DNA of 64,000 bases. Source: SZUA-309 sp965232595. GTDB taxonomy: Bacteria; Pseudomonadota; Gammaproteobacteria; Pseudomonadales; Azotimanducaceae. The stretch lies in contig OZ246983.1 in NCBI GenBank assembly GCA_965232595.1, positions 1,550,001-1,614,000 of the forward strand, written 5' to 3'. Below the pieces are notes generated by a model. That model was given only the letters and a program-made list of their open reading frames with translations. It was not told the origin of the DNA and searched no databases. Every line of letters starts with the position of its first letter. Positions within the stretch are counted from its first letter, which is position 1. Made by a program: the position numbers and the translations under genes. This document shows positions 27,501-33,837 of the stretch, one piece after another.

Positions 27501-27911
27501 GTTGTCGAAAGCCAGCGGCGCTTCGCCCAGGTGCACGCGAATCTCGTTGATGAGCGCCGCCACGCCACGGGTGGAATCAGCGCCGCCGGCCTGAATTTCT
27601 TCCAGGTGGCCCGGCAACTCGAGAATGCCCTGCATGAGGACCTGTGAGGCGCCCGGCTCGTCTTCCACCTCGGTGCCGAGCATCTTCTGCGCCAGCTGCT
27701 CGAGATGGTCGGCCAGCAAAGTAACCCCGGACAGCTCCAGCATGACCAGGGTGCCGTGCACCTGGTGCAGGCCGGTGAGACAGGCGCGCATGCGCGTCTC
27801 GTCCCGGTCGGACTCGACAAACGCTTCCAGCGCCTGACGGGCGTCGTTCAGGGTCTCGAGGAGTTCGCCCTTAATCCAATCCAGGGCAAAATGTTCTCGG
27901 CTGTTCGCCAT
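21543..27911 (-). CDS. chpA: Hybrid chemosensory histidine kinase ChpA (multi-Hpt CheA)
   Basis: A 2122-residue CheA-type kinase governing type IV pilus twitching. Order of parts: N-terminal Hpt-like module with HQVHGTL near residue 49; two degenerate Hpt-like helical repeats (LKQIGSTLSLLG, RIRSICGALDI); a long acidic Ala/Glu/Asp linker about 555-750; true Hpt sites HTLKGSGR (near 805), HTLSGSAG (near 1002) and HTLKGGAR (near 1395); CheA dimerisation helices from about 1500; HATPase with LRNAVDHGIEA (near 1720), DDGAGID and GRGVGMDVV; CheW domain (about 1860-1990); C-terminal receiver with VVDDS and LLDIEMPRMDG (near 2053). It is somewhat shorter than P. aeruginosa ChpA, which carries eight transfer modules. 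Neighbours pilG-J and chpC confirm the system. Confidence 0.95.
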   Translation of the reverse strand: MANSREHFALDWIKGELLETLNDARQALEAFVESDRDETRMRACLTGLHQVHGTLVMLELSGVTLLADHLEQLAQKMLGTEVEDEPGASQVLMQGILELPGHLEEIQAGGADSTRGVAALINEIRVHLGEAPLAFDNDVTSIARGASAESLDRFEEIDGAEKTRKIRAAYQQVLLSILKGEAIAGSVPMLGKVAKSLQRVCQGTPHEQQWEAFGEFVSSLQGHDGTLESKSVKLLRRVDSEIRALGQHGVGSLREPVSLDLVTELLDAAAERQHVNEVTSRLRDEVAGAEEDGPVVSPSGRQALSSAAAALREELLLVKDQLDLIVRAGGDSGEQLSNLIAPLKQIGSTLSLLGFESSKSIVSDQVDILNDAQEGEALEQSSLISIASALVQVDENLASFSQGGKDEAEMIFDSAQKAVTVEARQGLDQVKQDVVDFISSEWDPRHLAETADRIRSICGALDIVPLTRASALLASCGRYVETALASGHTPSWQDMDLFADAISGIDYYLERIGEASSFGVDDVLDLVARSLEGLALPPADAAPAEAGEQTAEVAEPAQNEAEIEETEVEEPELEEAPQPDAVAETDAASTDAAPADEVAADEESATEEPAPVALGEEPPVDLPGAIDEEEEEPKLEMDDDPGFDLSGTDFDDFGAASEATDDALADTDEPAAEAPAAETPVAEPPAEETPAVSTEDDDEMRSLDEVLAESEEAELDALADSEFEEVADVAAPEAEAPVASLPPGREPVVDPSLVDSFESDEEIVEIFVEEVDEVLENVDEWLPQWRDALDGDRDHEEPLGEVRRAFHTLKGSGRIVGANVIGEVAWSVENMLNRLIDGTVQSGPQFISVVEQARTLVPVLKDAFETQSAPDMNRVGQIMEMADILSSGGSLEDAAADSSADAPIELADEDAIAEQVPAMETSASEAAAEEPEEARGDFEDELVPDAEEIIDEAEDAALVAAEAEEVDESQVIFIGEARTHLAVLDAAAGDGGVLIDDAFVRALHTLSGSAGMADFSFIEELARPTYELASLLRGTDERKVEGEAADYLSRAIAALSRSVQALEDGAPQEDHLQLIAEADHLIVAAAEQAEAGEVPDRSALMALDGLNDVMGADEFLRSWKDGAMDLAYGDRLIRALTDVRDQALANEANPIADLAHAFAGALTRLADETLSESLFNALCRGHDGLLNQFDALAAEQSLDPADDLVAMLDTLGYGSAYADDLEGLETDAAFADDTDAGDISADADSELADLDEPADAADEEAAQAPPAGEDAADDESGDNILAFPGDGRDDEIRLDELGDDLLSDPDQLPGSDGEDVEVAPAPVSVEADPVAEVEIPPAALPAAVAELLPEEVDDEIIEVFFEEADEILEALEENIHQWSSEPDNRLYLEHMLRGLHTLKGGARLSGLTKLGDETHQFESFLIDVQSEEAVQGDGFFDDLHGRYDGITSLLTVIRKALAGEAVSLPEMAEEETIAELEPPRPDDAVPVEARETPPPTPLHGDDDGGRGPVEERKAADGPETRTSQEMVRVGSGLLEDLVNLAGESSIVRARVEQGMSDFTGALEEMETTIERLREQLRRLEIETEAQILFRQDRPEGPSHANFDPLEMDRYSQLQQLSRGLSESASDMLDLKETLLFKARESETLLLQQARINTELQEGLMRTRMVPFSRLLPRLRRIVRQVSGELGKEVEFHAYNAEGELDRSLLERMVPPLEHMLRNAVDHGIEAKELRANFGKPTTGRIDLRLSREGGDVVIEISDDGAGIDVESVRAKAVERGLMAQGAALTDEEISQFVLAPGFSTAKSVTQISGRGVGMDVVHSEVKQLGGSIQIASRPGKGTRFIVRVPFTVSVNRALMVSVGEDFYAVPLNNIEGIVLLAPEELERLYAPDGNTFEYAGIPYRVRYLGHYLGREFRSSNQQSSVPVVLVRSGDHAVAVHVDGVQGSREIVVKSLGPQFAGVGGISGATILGDGNVVVILDLLALIRAQGGEGLIASKRPAAGAAKTRCVMVVDDSVTVRKVTSRLLERQGMDVIVAKDGVEAVALLQERRPDVMLLDIEMPRMDGFEVARQVRHDERLSDLPIVMISSRTGEKHQEHAAELGVNSFLGKPFQENELLATIDRLVD

Positions 27912-27957
27912 TTCCTCTCGCCGTTACCTTACGGTGTGCCTCGGGCGGTGCCCGAGA

Positions 27958-29181
27958 TCAGCCTGCGTGCTCAGGCAGCTTGAAGCCCTCTACCGACGAC
28001 TTCATTTCGTTCGCCATGGTGGTGAGGGTTCCGATGGACTGAGCGGTCTGCTCCGTCGTGTTCACCGTCTGGGCCGTGATCTCCTGAATGACCGTCATGG
28101 TATTCGATACGTGACCGGCGGATACCGCCTGCTGGCGGGCCGCGTTGGAGATGTTCTGGATCAGTTCGGCCAGGCTGGTGGATACGCCCTCGATTTCCTC
28201 GAGCGCCACACCGGCATCCTGGGCACGCTTGGCGCCGCCGACCACTTCCGAGGTCGTCTGCTCCATGGAGATCACCGCTTCGTTGGTGTCAGTCTGAATG
28301 GTCTTGACCAGCGCGGCAATCTGCTTGGTGGCCGCAGAAGATCTTTCCGCCAGACGCTGAACCTCGTCCGCCACCACGGCGAAGCCGCGGCCCGCGTCAC
28401 CGGCCATGGAGGCCTGGATGGCAGCGTTCAGGGAGAGGATGTTGGTCTGGTCGGCAATGTCGTTAATGAGCGAGACGATGTCGCCGATCTCCTGGCTGGA
28501 CTCACCCAGGCGCTTGATCCGCTTGGAGGTTTCCTGGATCTGACCGCGGATGGTGTCCATGCCCTGAATGGTGGCCTGCACCACGTGCGAGCCGTTGTTG
28601 GCGATGTCCACCGCCCGTTCTGCAACCGCGGCAGACTCGGCGGCGTTGGAAGATACCTGGTCGATGGAGACGGCCATTTCATTGATCGCCCGAGTTGCTG
28701 CACCGATCTCCTTGGCCTGGTTCTCCGCCGCCTTGGACAGATTGCCGGCCGTGTTCTCGGTTTCGTTGGCGGCCCCTGCAACCTGAACGGAAAGGCTGTT
28801 GATGTTGAACACCAGGCCGCGCATCTGATCGATCGCGAAGTTGATGGAGTCGGCAATCGCACCGGTGAAGTTCTCGGTCACCGAAGCGTGGATCGACAGA
28901 TCACCTTCTGCGAGGTCGGCAATCTCGTCCAGCAGCTGCAGGATGGCTGCCTGGTTGCGCTCGTTCTGGCTGGCCTGCTCGGTGAGCTGCTTGCGCGTAT
29001 CGCGGATCAGCACCAGCCCGATCAGCGCCACCAGAATGATGCCGCCTACTGCGAACAGCAGGCCGGAGTTGTTCACCATGGCCGCGGTGTCGGTCAGGAT
29101 CACGTACGCGAGTCCCGACAGGGAGCCTGCGAGCCCCAGCAACAGGGCGACCAGCATGGGCGAGAATTTTCCTGATTTCAT
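27958..29181 (-). CDS. pilJ: PilJ-type methyl-accepting chemotaxis protein, reduced periplasmic domain
   Basis: Receptor of the pilus chemosensory system. The product is 407 residues against about 680 in P. aeruginosa. Two membrane segments (about 9-29 and 41-59) are separated by only about a dozen residues (LTDTAAMVNNSG), so the usual large PilJ sensory domain is missing. A HAMP-like region and a full signalling coiled coil follow. The tip, IADQTNILSLNAAIQASMAG then GRGFAVVADEVQRLAERS, carries the PilJ-specific ASMAGDAGRG variant, so this is PilJ rather than a generic receptor. It lies between pilI and chpA. No frameshift is seen: the membrane parts and signalling domain are in one clean frame. 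Confidence 0.9.
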   Translation of the reverse strand: MKSGKFSPMLVALLLGLAGSLSGLAYVILTDTAAMVNNSGLLFAVGGIILVALIGLVLIRDTRKQLTEQASQNERNQAAILQLLDEIADLAEGDLSIHASVTENFTGAIADSINFAIDQMRGLVFNINSLSVQVAGAANETENTAGNLSKAAENQAKEIGAATRAINEMAVSIDQVSSNAAESAAVAERAVDIANNGSHVVQATIQGMDTIRGQIQETSKRIKRLGESSQEIGDIVSLINDIADQTNILSLNAAIQASMAGDAGRGFAVVADEVQRLAERSSAATKQIAALVKTIQTDTNEAVISMEQTTSEVVGGAKRAQDAGVALEEIEGVSTSLAELIQNISNAARQQAVSAGHVSNTMTVIQEITAQTVNTTEQTAQSIGTLTTMANEMKSSVEGFKLPEHAG

Positions 29182-29185
29182 GTCC

Positions 29186-29278
29186 TTAATCCTTGCATCC
29201 GTTCTTGTCGGAGTCCTTGTCTAATTCAGCTACTTCTTCAGCCGCTCTTCTCGCAATCCGGGCCGTGAGCCCATCCAT
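29186..29278 (-). CDS. Possible 30-residue small ORF between pilI and pilJ
   Basis: The 122-base pilI-pilJ gap holds an ATG (29278) to TAA (29186) frame of 30 codons whose product begins MDGLTARIARRAAEEVAELD and ends in a charged tail. A helical, amphipathic start is plausible. No strong ribosome binding site precedes it, and chance occurrence in G+C-rich DNA is likely. I do not recognise it. Confidence 0.2.
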   Translation of the reverse strand: MDGLTARIARRAAEEVAELDKDSDKNGCKD

Positions 29279-29303
29279 CGCTCGAGTTCCGGCGCCAGTC
29301 AGG

Positions 29304-29855
29304 TCAGGATTCCTTTTCCGCGACCTCGAAAAACTTGTCGTCCCTCAGGATGGAAGCGAGCTCCATCTCGAAGAACACCCGCCCGCCATGTCGGAAGGCG
29401 CCTTTCACGTAGGGAGTCAGAGTTTCCAGGCCTTCTGAGCTCGCTTCCTCGAAGCTGCCTTCGAGAAAGTGCTGAATGCCGAGCGATTGCTCGACCACCA
29501 GCCCGGCCACCAGGTCCTCGTCTTCTACGATCAGTACCCGCCACTGCGACATCGGCAGCGTCGGCGTCATGTTCAGGTATTCGTGCAGATCGACGATCGG
29601 CATGAGCCGGCCGCGCACGTTGGCGATGCCGAGAATCCAGCCTTTGACGCCCGGCAACGCGGTGATCTTCGGCACCTTCAGGATCTCCGCCACCTCGCCC
29701 ATGGGCGAGACCAGGCGGATGCCGCCGATCTGGAAGCCGATGCCCTGCCATTCGGGCTGTGCGGATTCTTTGAGCGGCAGCTGAGCGGCGTTCTTGAAGG
29801 TTGCCGCCTGGATATCCGACAGGATGGAAAGCGCTTCGCTCTTGCTCATGGCCAT
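29304..29855 (-). CDS. pilI: CheW-like adaptor PilI
   Basis: CheW-domain adaptor that couples PilJ to ChpA. The 183-residue product has an N-terminal helix, the CheW core IGFQIGGIRLVSPMGEVAEIL, the GWILGIANVRGRLMPIVDL segment and VVEQSLGIQHF, in the pattern of PilI. The ATG at 29855 is followed two codons later by another ATG, so the start is uncertain by six bases. It begins 6 bases after the pilH stop. Confidence 0.9.
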   Translation of the reverse strand: MAMSKSEALSILSDIQAATFKNAAQLPLKESAQPEWQGIGFQIGGIRLVSPMGEVAEILKVPKITALPGVKGWILGIANVRGRLMPIVDLHEYLNMTPTLPMSQWRVLIVEDEDLVAGLVVEQSLGIQHFLEGSFEEASSEGLETLTPYVKGAFRHGGRVFFEMELASILRDDKFFEVAEKES

Positions 29856-29861
29856 ACCCGC

Positions 29862-30227
29862 CTACGCGCTCAGCACGTCGTTGACCGTATCGATCAACGT
29901 CCGGTCGTCGACCGGCTTGGTGAGGTAACCGCAAGCGCCCTGACGCTCACCCCAGACCCGGTCCGCATCCTGACTCTTCGAGGAGACGATGATGACGGGG
30001 ATGTGAGCCGTGGTCTCTGAGCGGGTCAGCTGTCGGGTCGCCTGAAAACCGTTGATGCCCGGCATGACCACATCCATCAGGATCACGTCCGGTTTTTCCT
30101 CGGCGGCGATGCTGATGCCATCGCTGCCGCTGGCGGCAGTCAGAACCTGATGGCCATCCTTCGCCAGCGCGTTGACGAACTGGTGCGTTTCCGTCGGAGA
30201 GTCGTCAACTACCAGAATTCTTGCCAT
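29862..30227 (-). CDS. pilH: Response regulator PilH
   Basis: Single-domain CheY-like receiver, 121 residues, the same length as P. aeruginosa PilH. The acidic pocket VVDDS (residue 5 on), the phosphoacceptor Asp in ILMDVVMPGINGFQA near 52 and the conserved Lys in YLTKPVDD near 103 are visible. The variant VSSKSQDADRVWGERQGA is typical of PilH. The ATG at 30227 (MARILVVDDSPTE) was chosen over an upstream extension lacking homology. PilH is thought to dampen the response and work with PilT retraction. Confidence 0.95.
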   Translation of the reverse strand: MARILVVDDSPTETHQFVNALAKDGHQVLTAASGSDGISIAAEEKPDVILMDVVMPGINGFQATRQLTRSETTAHIPVIIVSSKSQDADRVWGERQGACGYLTKPVDDRTLIDTVNDVLSA

Positions 30228-30262
30228 CTTTACCGTGCCCGCCTGTCGTCTGCCGCGCGCCT

Positions 30263-30658
30263 TTACTGCGCTCTTTCCGCGCAAAGGTCTTTGATGGTGC
30301 CGAGCAGCTCTTCCTTGGAGAACGGCTTGGTGATGTACTGGTCGGAGCCGACGATGCGGCCTTTGGCTTTGTCGAACAGCCCATCCTTGGACGAGAGCAT
30401 GACCACGGGCGTGGTCTTGAATTCGGAGTTCTGCTTGATGAGCGCGCAGGTCTGATAGCCATCGAGCCGCGGCATCATGATGTCGACGAAAATGATCTCA
30501 GGCCGTGAATCAGCGATCTTGGCGAGCGCGTCGAAACCGTCGGTAGCCGTAATGACGGCGCAGCCTTCCTTGGAAAGCAGGTTCTCGGCAGATCGACGGA
30601 TCGTCTTCGAATCGTCAATTACCAGGACCTTGACGCCCTGAAGTTCCTCTTCTTCCAT
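30263..30658 (-). CDS. pilG: Response regulator PilG
   Basis: CheY-like receiver promoting pilus extension downstream of ChpA. The 131-residue product has VIDDSKTIRRSAENLL, the phosphoacceptor in IIFVDIMMPRLDGYQTC and the signature LSSKDGLFDKAKGRIVGSDQ plus TKPFSKEELL, close to pseudomonad PilG. The ATG at 30658 has an AAGGA box at 7-8 bases. It is the first gene of the pilGHIJ-chpA-chpC operon and is divergent from gshB. Confidence 0.96.
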   Translation of the reverse strand: MEEEELQGVKVLVIDDSKTIRRSAENLLSKEGCAVITATDGFDALAKIADSRPEIIFVDIMMPRLDGYQTCALIKQNSEFKTTPVVMLSSKDGLFDKAKGRIVGSDQYITKPFSKEELLGTIKDLCAERAQ

Positions 30659-30848
30659 TACCTGGTCCTTTTGCCCGGCCTTGTGGGCCTTACCGTCCAT
30701 TGCTGCTGTTTCTGGCTTGCTGCGTCGTAACCCGCAAACTCCCCGAAACTCGGGGCCTGCAGGCTATCGATCCTGCGCATGGGTTGTATCACGATTGACG
30801 AGATGTGTTCCATAAGCCGTGGATAGGAAAGGGAATTCCGTCTCATTT

Positions 30849-30878
30849 TTGTCGCCTGATGCGCCCATAACGTAAACT
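30849..30878 (+). promoter_or_regulatory. Candidate gshB promoter in the 331-base pilG-gshB gap
   Basis: TTGTCG at 30849-30854 and TAAACT at 30873-30878 with an 18-base spacer form a fair sigma-70 promoter pointing at gshB, predicting a leader of about 105 bases. The rest of the gap (30659-30989) holds a 6-bp hairpin CCCCGA/TCGGGG at 30741-30755 in the pilG leader and nothing else I recognise; no clear pilG promoter was found. Confidence 0.5.
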
Positions 30879-30989
30879 AGCGGCGTCGTTTCCCGGGCCC
30901 GTTAGGATCCGCGGATATTGCGCCCCACAACCCGTCCCGAGGCGCGCCGATCGCAACCGGAATTTCAACTCAATCAGCAACGGAAAACA

Positions 30990-31994
30990 GTGACAGATAC
31001 GCCAACAATTGCCTTTGTGATGGACCCTCTGGAGGGGCTCTCGCTGAAGAAAGACAGCACCCTGGCCATGATTCGCGCCGCTCAGCAGCGTGGCTGGCAG
31101 GTGCTCACCCTCGGGGTGGAAGACATGCTGCTCCGCGATGGCGTGGCCAGCGGCCTTGTGCGACCGCTGAGCCTGACCGAGCCCTTTTTCAGCCGTCTCT
31201 GCGCCAACGAGCCGGTCAGCAACGAAGCCTTCGGTTTGAGCTGGTTCGAACAAGGTGAGGAAGTACTCACTCCGCTTGCAGACCTCGATATCATAATGAT
31301 GCGGAAGGATCCGCCGTTCAACCTCGAGTACATCTACGCCACCTACTATCTGGAGCGGGCAGAGGCAGAAGGGGCCCTGGTCGTGAATCGGCCGCAGTCG
31401 CTCCGGGACTGCAACGAGAAGTTCTTCGCCACTCAGTTTGCCGAGGTCTGCCCACCGCTGGTGGTGAGCCGCCGGGAAGATCAGCTGCGGGCATTTCAGG
31501 CTCAGCACAAGAACGTAGTATTCAAGCCACTTGACGGAATGGGCGGTGCCTCGATTTTCCGCATCATGGACGGTGATGCCAACCTCGGCGTGGTGCTGGA
31601 GACCCTGACCGACTTCGGCCGCCAGCAGATCATGGGCCAGGTGTTCATTCCGGAGATCGTCAACGGCGACAAGCGCATCCTGATGATCGACGGTGAGCCC
31701 ATTCCTTACGCCCTGGCCCGGGTGCCACTGGCCGGGGAGGCGCGCGGCAACCTGGCGGCCGGCGGCACCGGCGAAGGCCGGCCGCTCACCGAACGGGACC
31801 AGCTGATCGCCGAGACCGTCGGCCCGGAGCTCAGGCGCCGGGGCCTGAAGTTCGTCGGCATCGACGTCATCGGCGACTACCTGACCGAGGTCAACGTCAC
31901 CTGCCCGACCTGCATACGGGAACTGGACGCACAGTTTTCCCTCGACATCGCCGGTATGCTGATGGACAGCATTGAGACCCAGTTGAACGCCTGA
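30990..31994 (+). CDS. gshB: Glutathione synthase
   Basis: ATP-grasp enzyme joining gamma-glutamylcysteine and glycine. The 334-residue product (GTG start at 30990) begins TPTIAFVMDPLEGL, and MMRKDPPFNLEYIYATYYLE, FKPLDGMGGASIFRI and GIDVIGDYLTEVNVT follow in the family order. Near the C-terminus the usual NVTSPTC reads NVTCPTC. gshB next to pilG, followed by tonB, algH and ruvX, is the pseudomonad-type order. The GTG was chosen because upstream codons do not resemble the family. Confidence 0.96.
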   Translation: MTDTPTIAFVMDPLEGLSLKKDSTLAMIRAAQQRGWQVLTLGVEDMLLRDGVASGLVRPLSLTEPFFSRLCANEPVSNEAFGLSWFEQGEEVLTPLADLDIIMMRKDPPFNLEYIYATYYLERAEAEGALVVNRPQSLRDCNEKFFATQFAEVCPPLVVSRREDQLRAFQAQHKNVVFKPLDGMGGASIFRIMDGDANLGVVLETLTDFGRQQIMGQVFIPEIVNGDKRILMIDGEPIPYALARVPLAGEARGNLAAGGTGEGRPLTERDQLIAETVGPELRRRGLKFVGIDVIGDYLTEVNVTCPTCIRELDAQFSLDIAGMLMDSIETQLNA

Positions 31995-32839
31995 TGGCCG
32001 CCATCACGCCCAGAGACCGCCTGAGCTTCACCCTGTTCCTCGCCGCTGCCCTGCACGCGGCGCTGATCCTGGGCGTCGGTTTCTCGTCCAGCGTGAACCT
32101 GGAGTCGTCGCCCACCATCGAGATCACCCTGGCTCAGTTCAGCGACCCGGAGGAACCGGAGGACGCGGACTTCGCCGCCCAGGCCAACCAGCTCGGCAGC
32201 GGCACCGAAGACGAGGTCATGGAGATGACCACGGATCAGGAAGCGGATTTCCAGGACAACATCTTCCAGGACGTGGCGGCTGAGTCCGTGCCCGCCACCG
32301 AAGCCCAGCTGCTGGAGAAGCGGGAGCTGCTGACCTCGCTGGTGAATCCGGAGGACGCGGTGCCGACCGAAGACAGCATGCCGTTGCCGCCGACGGACAC
32401 CCAGATAACTCAGAACTACGAGGAGCTGGCCCGGGAGATCGCCAGCCTCGAAGCCCGGATCGCCCGGGAGCGGCAGGCGCTGGCCGAGGGGCCTCGAGTG
32501 CGCCGGCTGACCAGCGTCTCCACCAAAACCGCTGATGAGGCCGCTTATCTGAACATGTGGCGGCAGAAGGTGGAGCGGATCGGCAACAACAACTACCCGG
32601 CCGGAGATCTGGAAGGGGATCTGCGCATGCTGGTGGTGATCAGCTGGGACGGCAAGATGCAGGAGCTGAAGCTGCTGCAGTCTTCCGGCCATCCGAGCCT
32701 GGATGAAGCGGCCCTCAGAATCGTCCGGATCGCTTCACCGTTCCAGCCCTTCCCCGTGGAGATGCGAAAGAAGTACGATCAGCTGGAAATCATCCGCACC
32801 TGGAAGTTTTCCCGATCGGGAGCCTCGCTTGGCAGCTGA
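31994..32839 (+). CDS. tonB: TonB-like energy transducer (TonB3 position)
   Basis: A 281-residue inner-membrane protein with a cytoplasmic N-terminus, one membrane segment (about 10-30) and a C-terminal TonB domain (about 190-275, WRQKVERIGNNNYPAG then LEIIRTWKFSR). The usual Pro-Lys spacer is replaced by an acidic stretch and a short coiled coil (ELAREIASLEARIARERQAL). The start overlaps the gshB stop by one base. The locus equals that of P. aeruginosa tonB3, which is needed for twitching motility, so a role in pilus assembly rather than iron uptake is plausible. Confidence 0.85.
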   Translation: MAAITPRDRLSFTLFLAAALHAALILGVGFSSSVNLESSPTIEITLAQFSDPEEPEDADFAAQANQLGSGTEDEVMEMTTDQEADFQDNIFQDVAAESVPATEAQLLEKRELLTSLVNPEDAVPTEDSMPLPPTDTQITQNYEELAREIASLEARIARERQALAEGPRVRRLTSVSTKTADEAAYLNMWRQKVERIGNNNYPAGDLEGDLRMLVVISWDGKMQELKLLQSSGHPSLDEAALRIVRIASPFQPFPVEMRKKYDQLEIIRTWKFSRSGASLGS

Positions 32840-33401
32840 CCTCAGCCTGAAAAACCAGTTTCTCCTGGCCATGCCCGGCCTCAGCGGCACCTACTTCGGC
32901 GAGACGCTCACCTTCATCTGCGAGCACAATGCCGAGGGTGCCATGGGCATCATCGTCAACCGCCCGTCGCACGTCAGCCTGGTGGAGCTGGTCGCCCAGC
33001 TCGGCATCAGCAAAGGCGCCACGCCCATCGACTCCGTGGTCATGGAGGGCGGGCCGGTGGAGGTGGAACGGGGCTTCATCCTGCACAGCAGCGATGAGCG
33101 CTTCGAAGCCTCCCTGGATCTCGGCTGCGGCATCATGCTCAGCTCCGCCCGGGAAGTGCTCGAAGCCATCGCCGAAGACGATGGCCCGGAGGATTACCTG
33201 GTCGCCCTGGGTTACGCCGGCTGGGATGCCGGGCAGCTGGAATCCGAGGTGGCGGACAACGCCTGGCTGACCGCACCGGTTGCCGCCGAGCAGGCTCAGC
33301 GCATCATCTTCGACACCGGTTTCGATGAGCGCATCGCCAGAGCCGCCGACAGCCTCGGTATCGATTTCGCCCTGATCTCCGCCCAGCCTGGTCACGCCTG
33401 A
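32829..33401 (+). CDS. algH: YqgE/AlgH family protein
   Basis: A 190-residue UPF0301 protein. The family start KNQFLLAMPGLSG, the CEHNAEGAMGIIVNRPS motif, GGPVEVERGFILH and ALGYAGWDAGQLESE are visible. In Pseudomonas AlgH influences alginate production; the molecular role is unknown. The TTG start at 32829, after GGGAG at 6 bases and overlapping tonB by 11 bases, gives a family-length N-terminus; the open frame further upstream lies inside tonB. Confidence 0.92.
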   Translation: MAADLSLKNQFLLAMPGLSGTYFGETLTFICEHNAEGAMGIIVNRPSHVSLVELVAQLGISKGATPIDSVVMEGGPVEVERGFILHSSDERFEASLDLGCGIMLSSAREVLEAIAEDDGPEDYLVALGYAGWDAGQLESEVADNAWLTAPVAAEQAQRIIFDTGFDERIARAADSLGIDFALISAQPGHA

Positions 33402-33402
33402 A

Positions 33403-33813
33403 ATGAGCGGCGGGGGACCGGCGGGCTCGGACGGGGCCGTGCTCGCGTTCGACTTCGGCCTGCGGCACATCGGCGTCGCCGCCGGCCAGACCATCACTCG
33501 AACCGCCTCCGGGCTCACCACCCTGACCGCCAGAGACGGCAGCCCGGACTGGCATCGCGTGCGGGAACTTGTCAACGAATGGCGTCCCGTTCGCCTCGTG
33601 GTCGGCCTGCCCCTGAACATGGATGACAGCGAGAGCGAGATGTCCGAGCGGGCCCGGCGCTTCGCGGCCAGGCTGACGAAAGAAACCGGCGTGCCGGTGG
33701 AGCTTGCAGACGAGCGTCTGACCAGTCGGGAGGTTGGTGAGGTGACCGGTGACCGCGCCCACGCTGCAGCCGCAGCGCTGATAGCGGAGACCTGGTTGAA
33801 CTCGAGCCGTTAG
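33403..33813 (+). CDS. ruvX: Putative pre-16S rRNA nuclease RuvX/YqgF
   Basis: RNase H-fold protein thought to process the 5' end of 16S rRNA or act on Holliday junctions. 136 residues with LAFDFGLRHIGVAAGQ, LVVGLPLNMDD and ADERLTSREV. The C-terminal motif differs: where relatives have an acidic residue before the Ala-Ala helix, this protein reads DRAHAAAAALIAETWL, with His at the Asp position and a shorter preceding loop. It starts 1 base after the algH stop. It converges on pilU with a 24-base gap. Confidence 0.93.
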   Translation: MSGGGPAGSDGAVLAFDFGLRHIGVAAGQTITRTASGLTTLTARDGSPDWHRVRELVNEWRPVRLVVGLPLNMDDSESEMSERARRFAARLTKETGVPVELADERLTSREVGEVTGDRAHAAAAALIAETWLNSSR

Positions 33814-33837
33814 CCGTGGCGCAGCGTCCGGGCGCAA

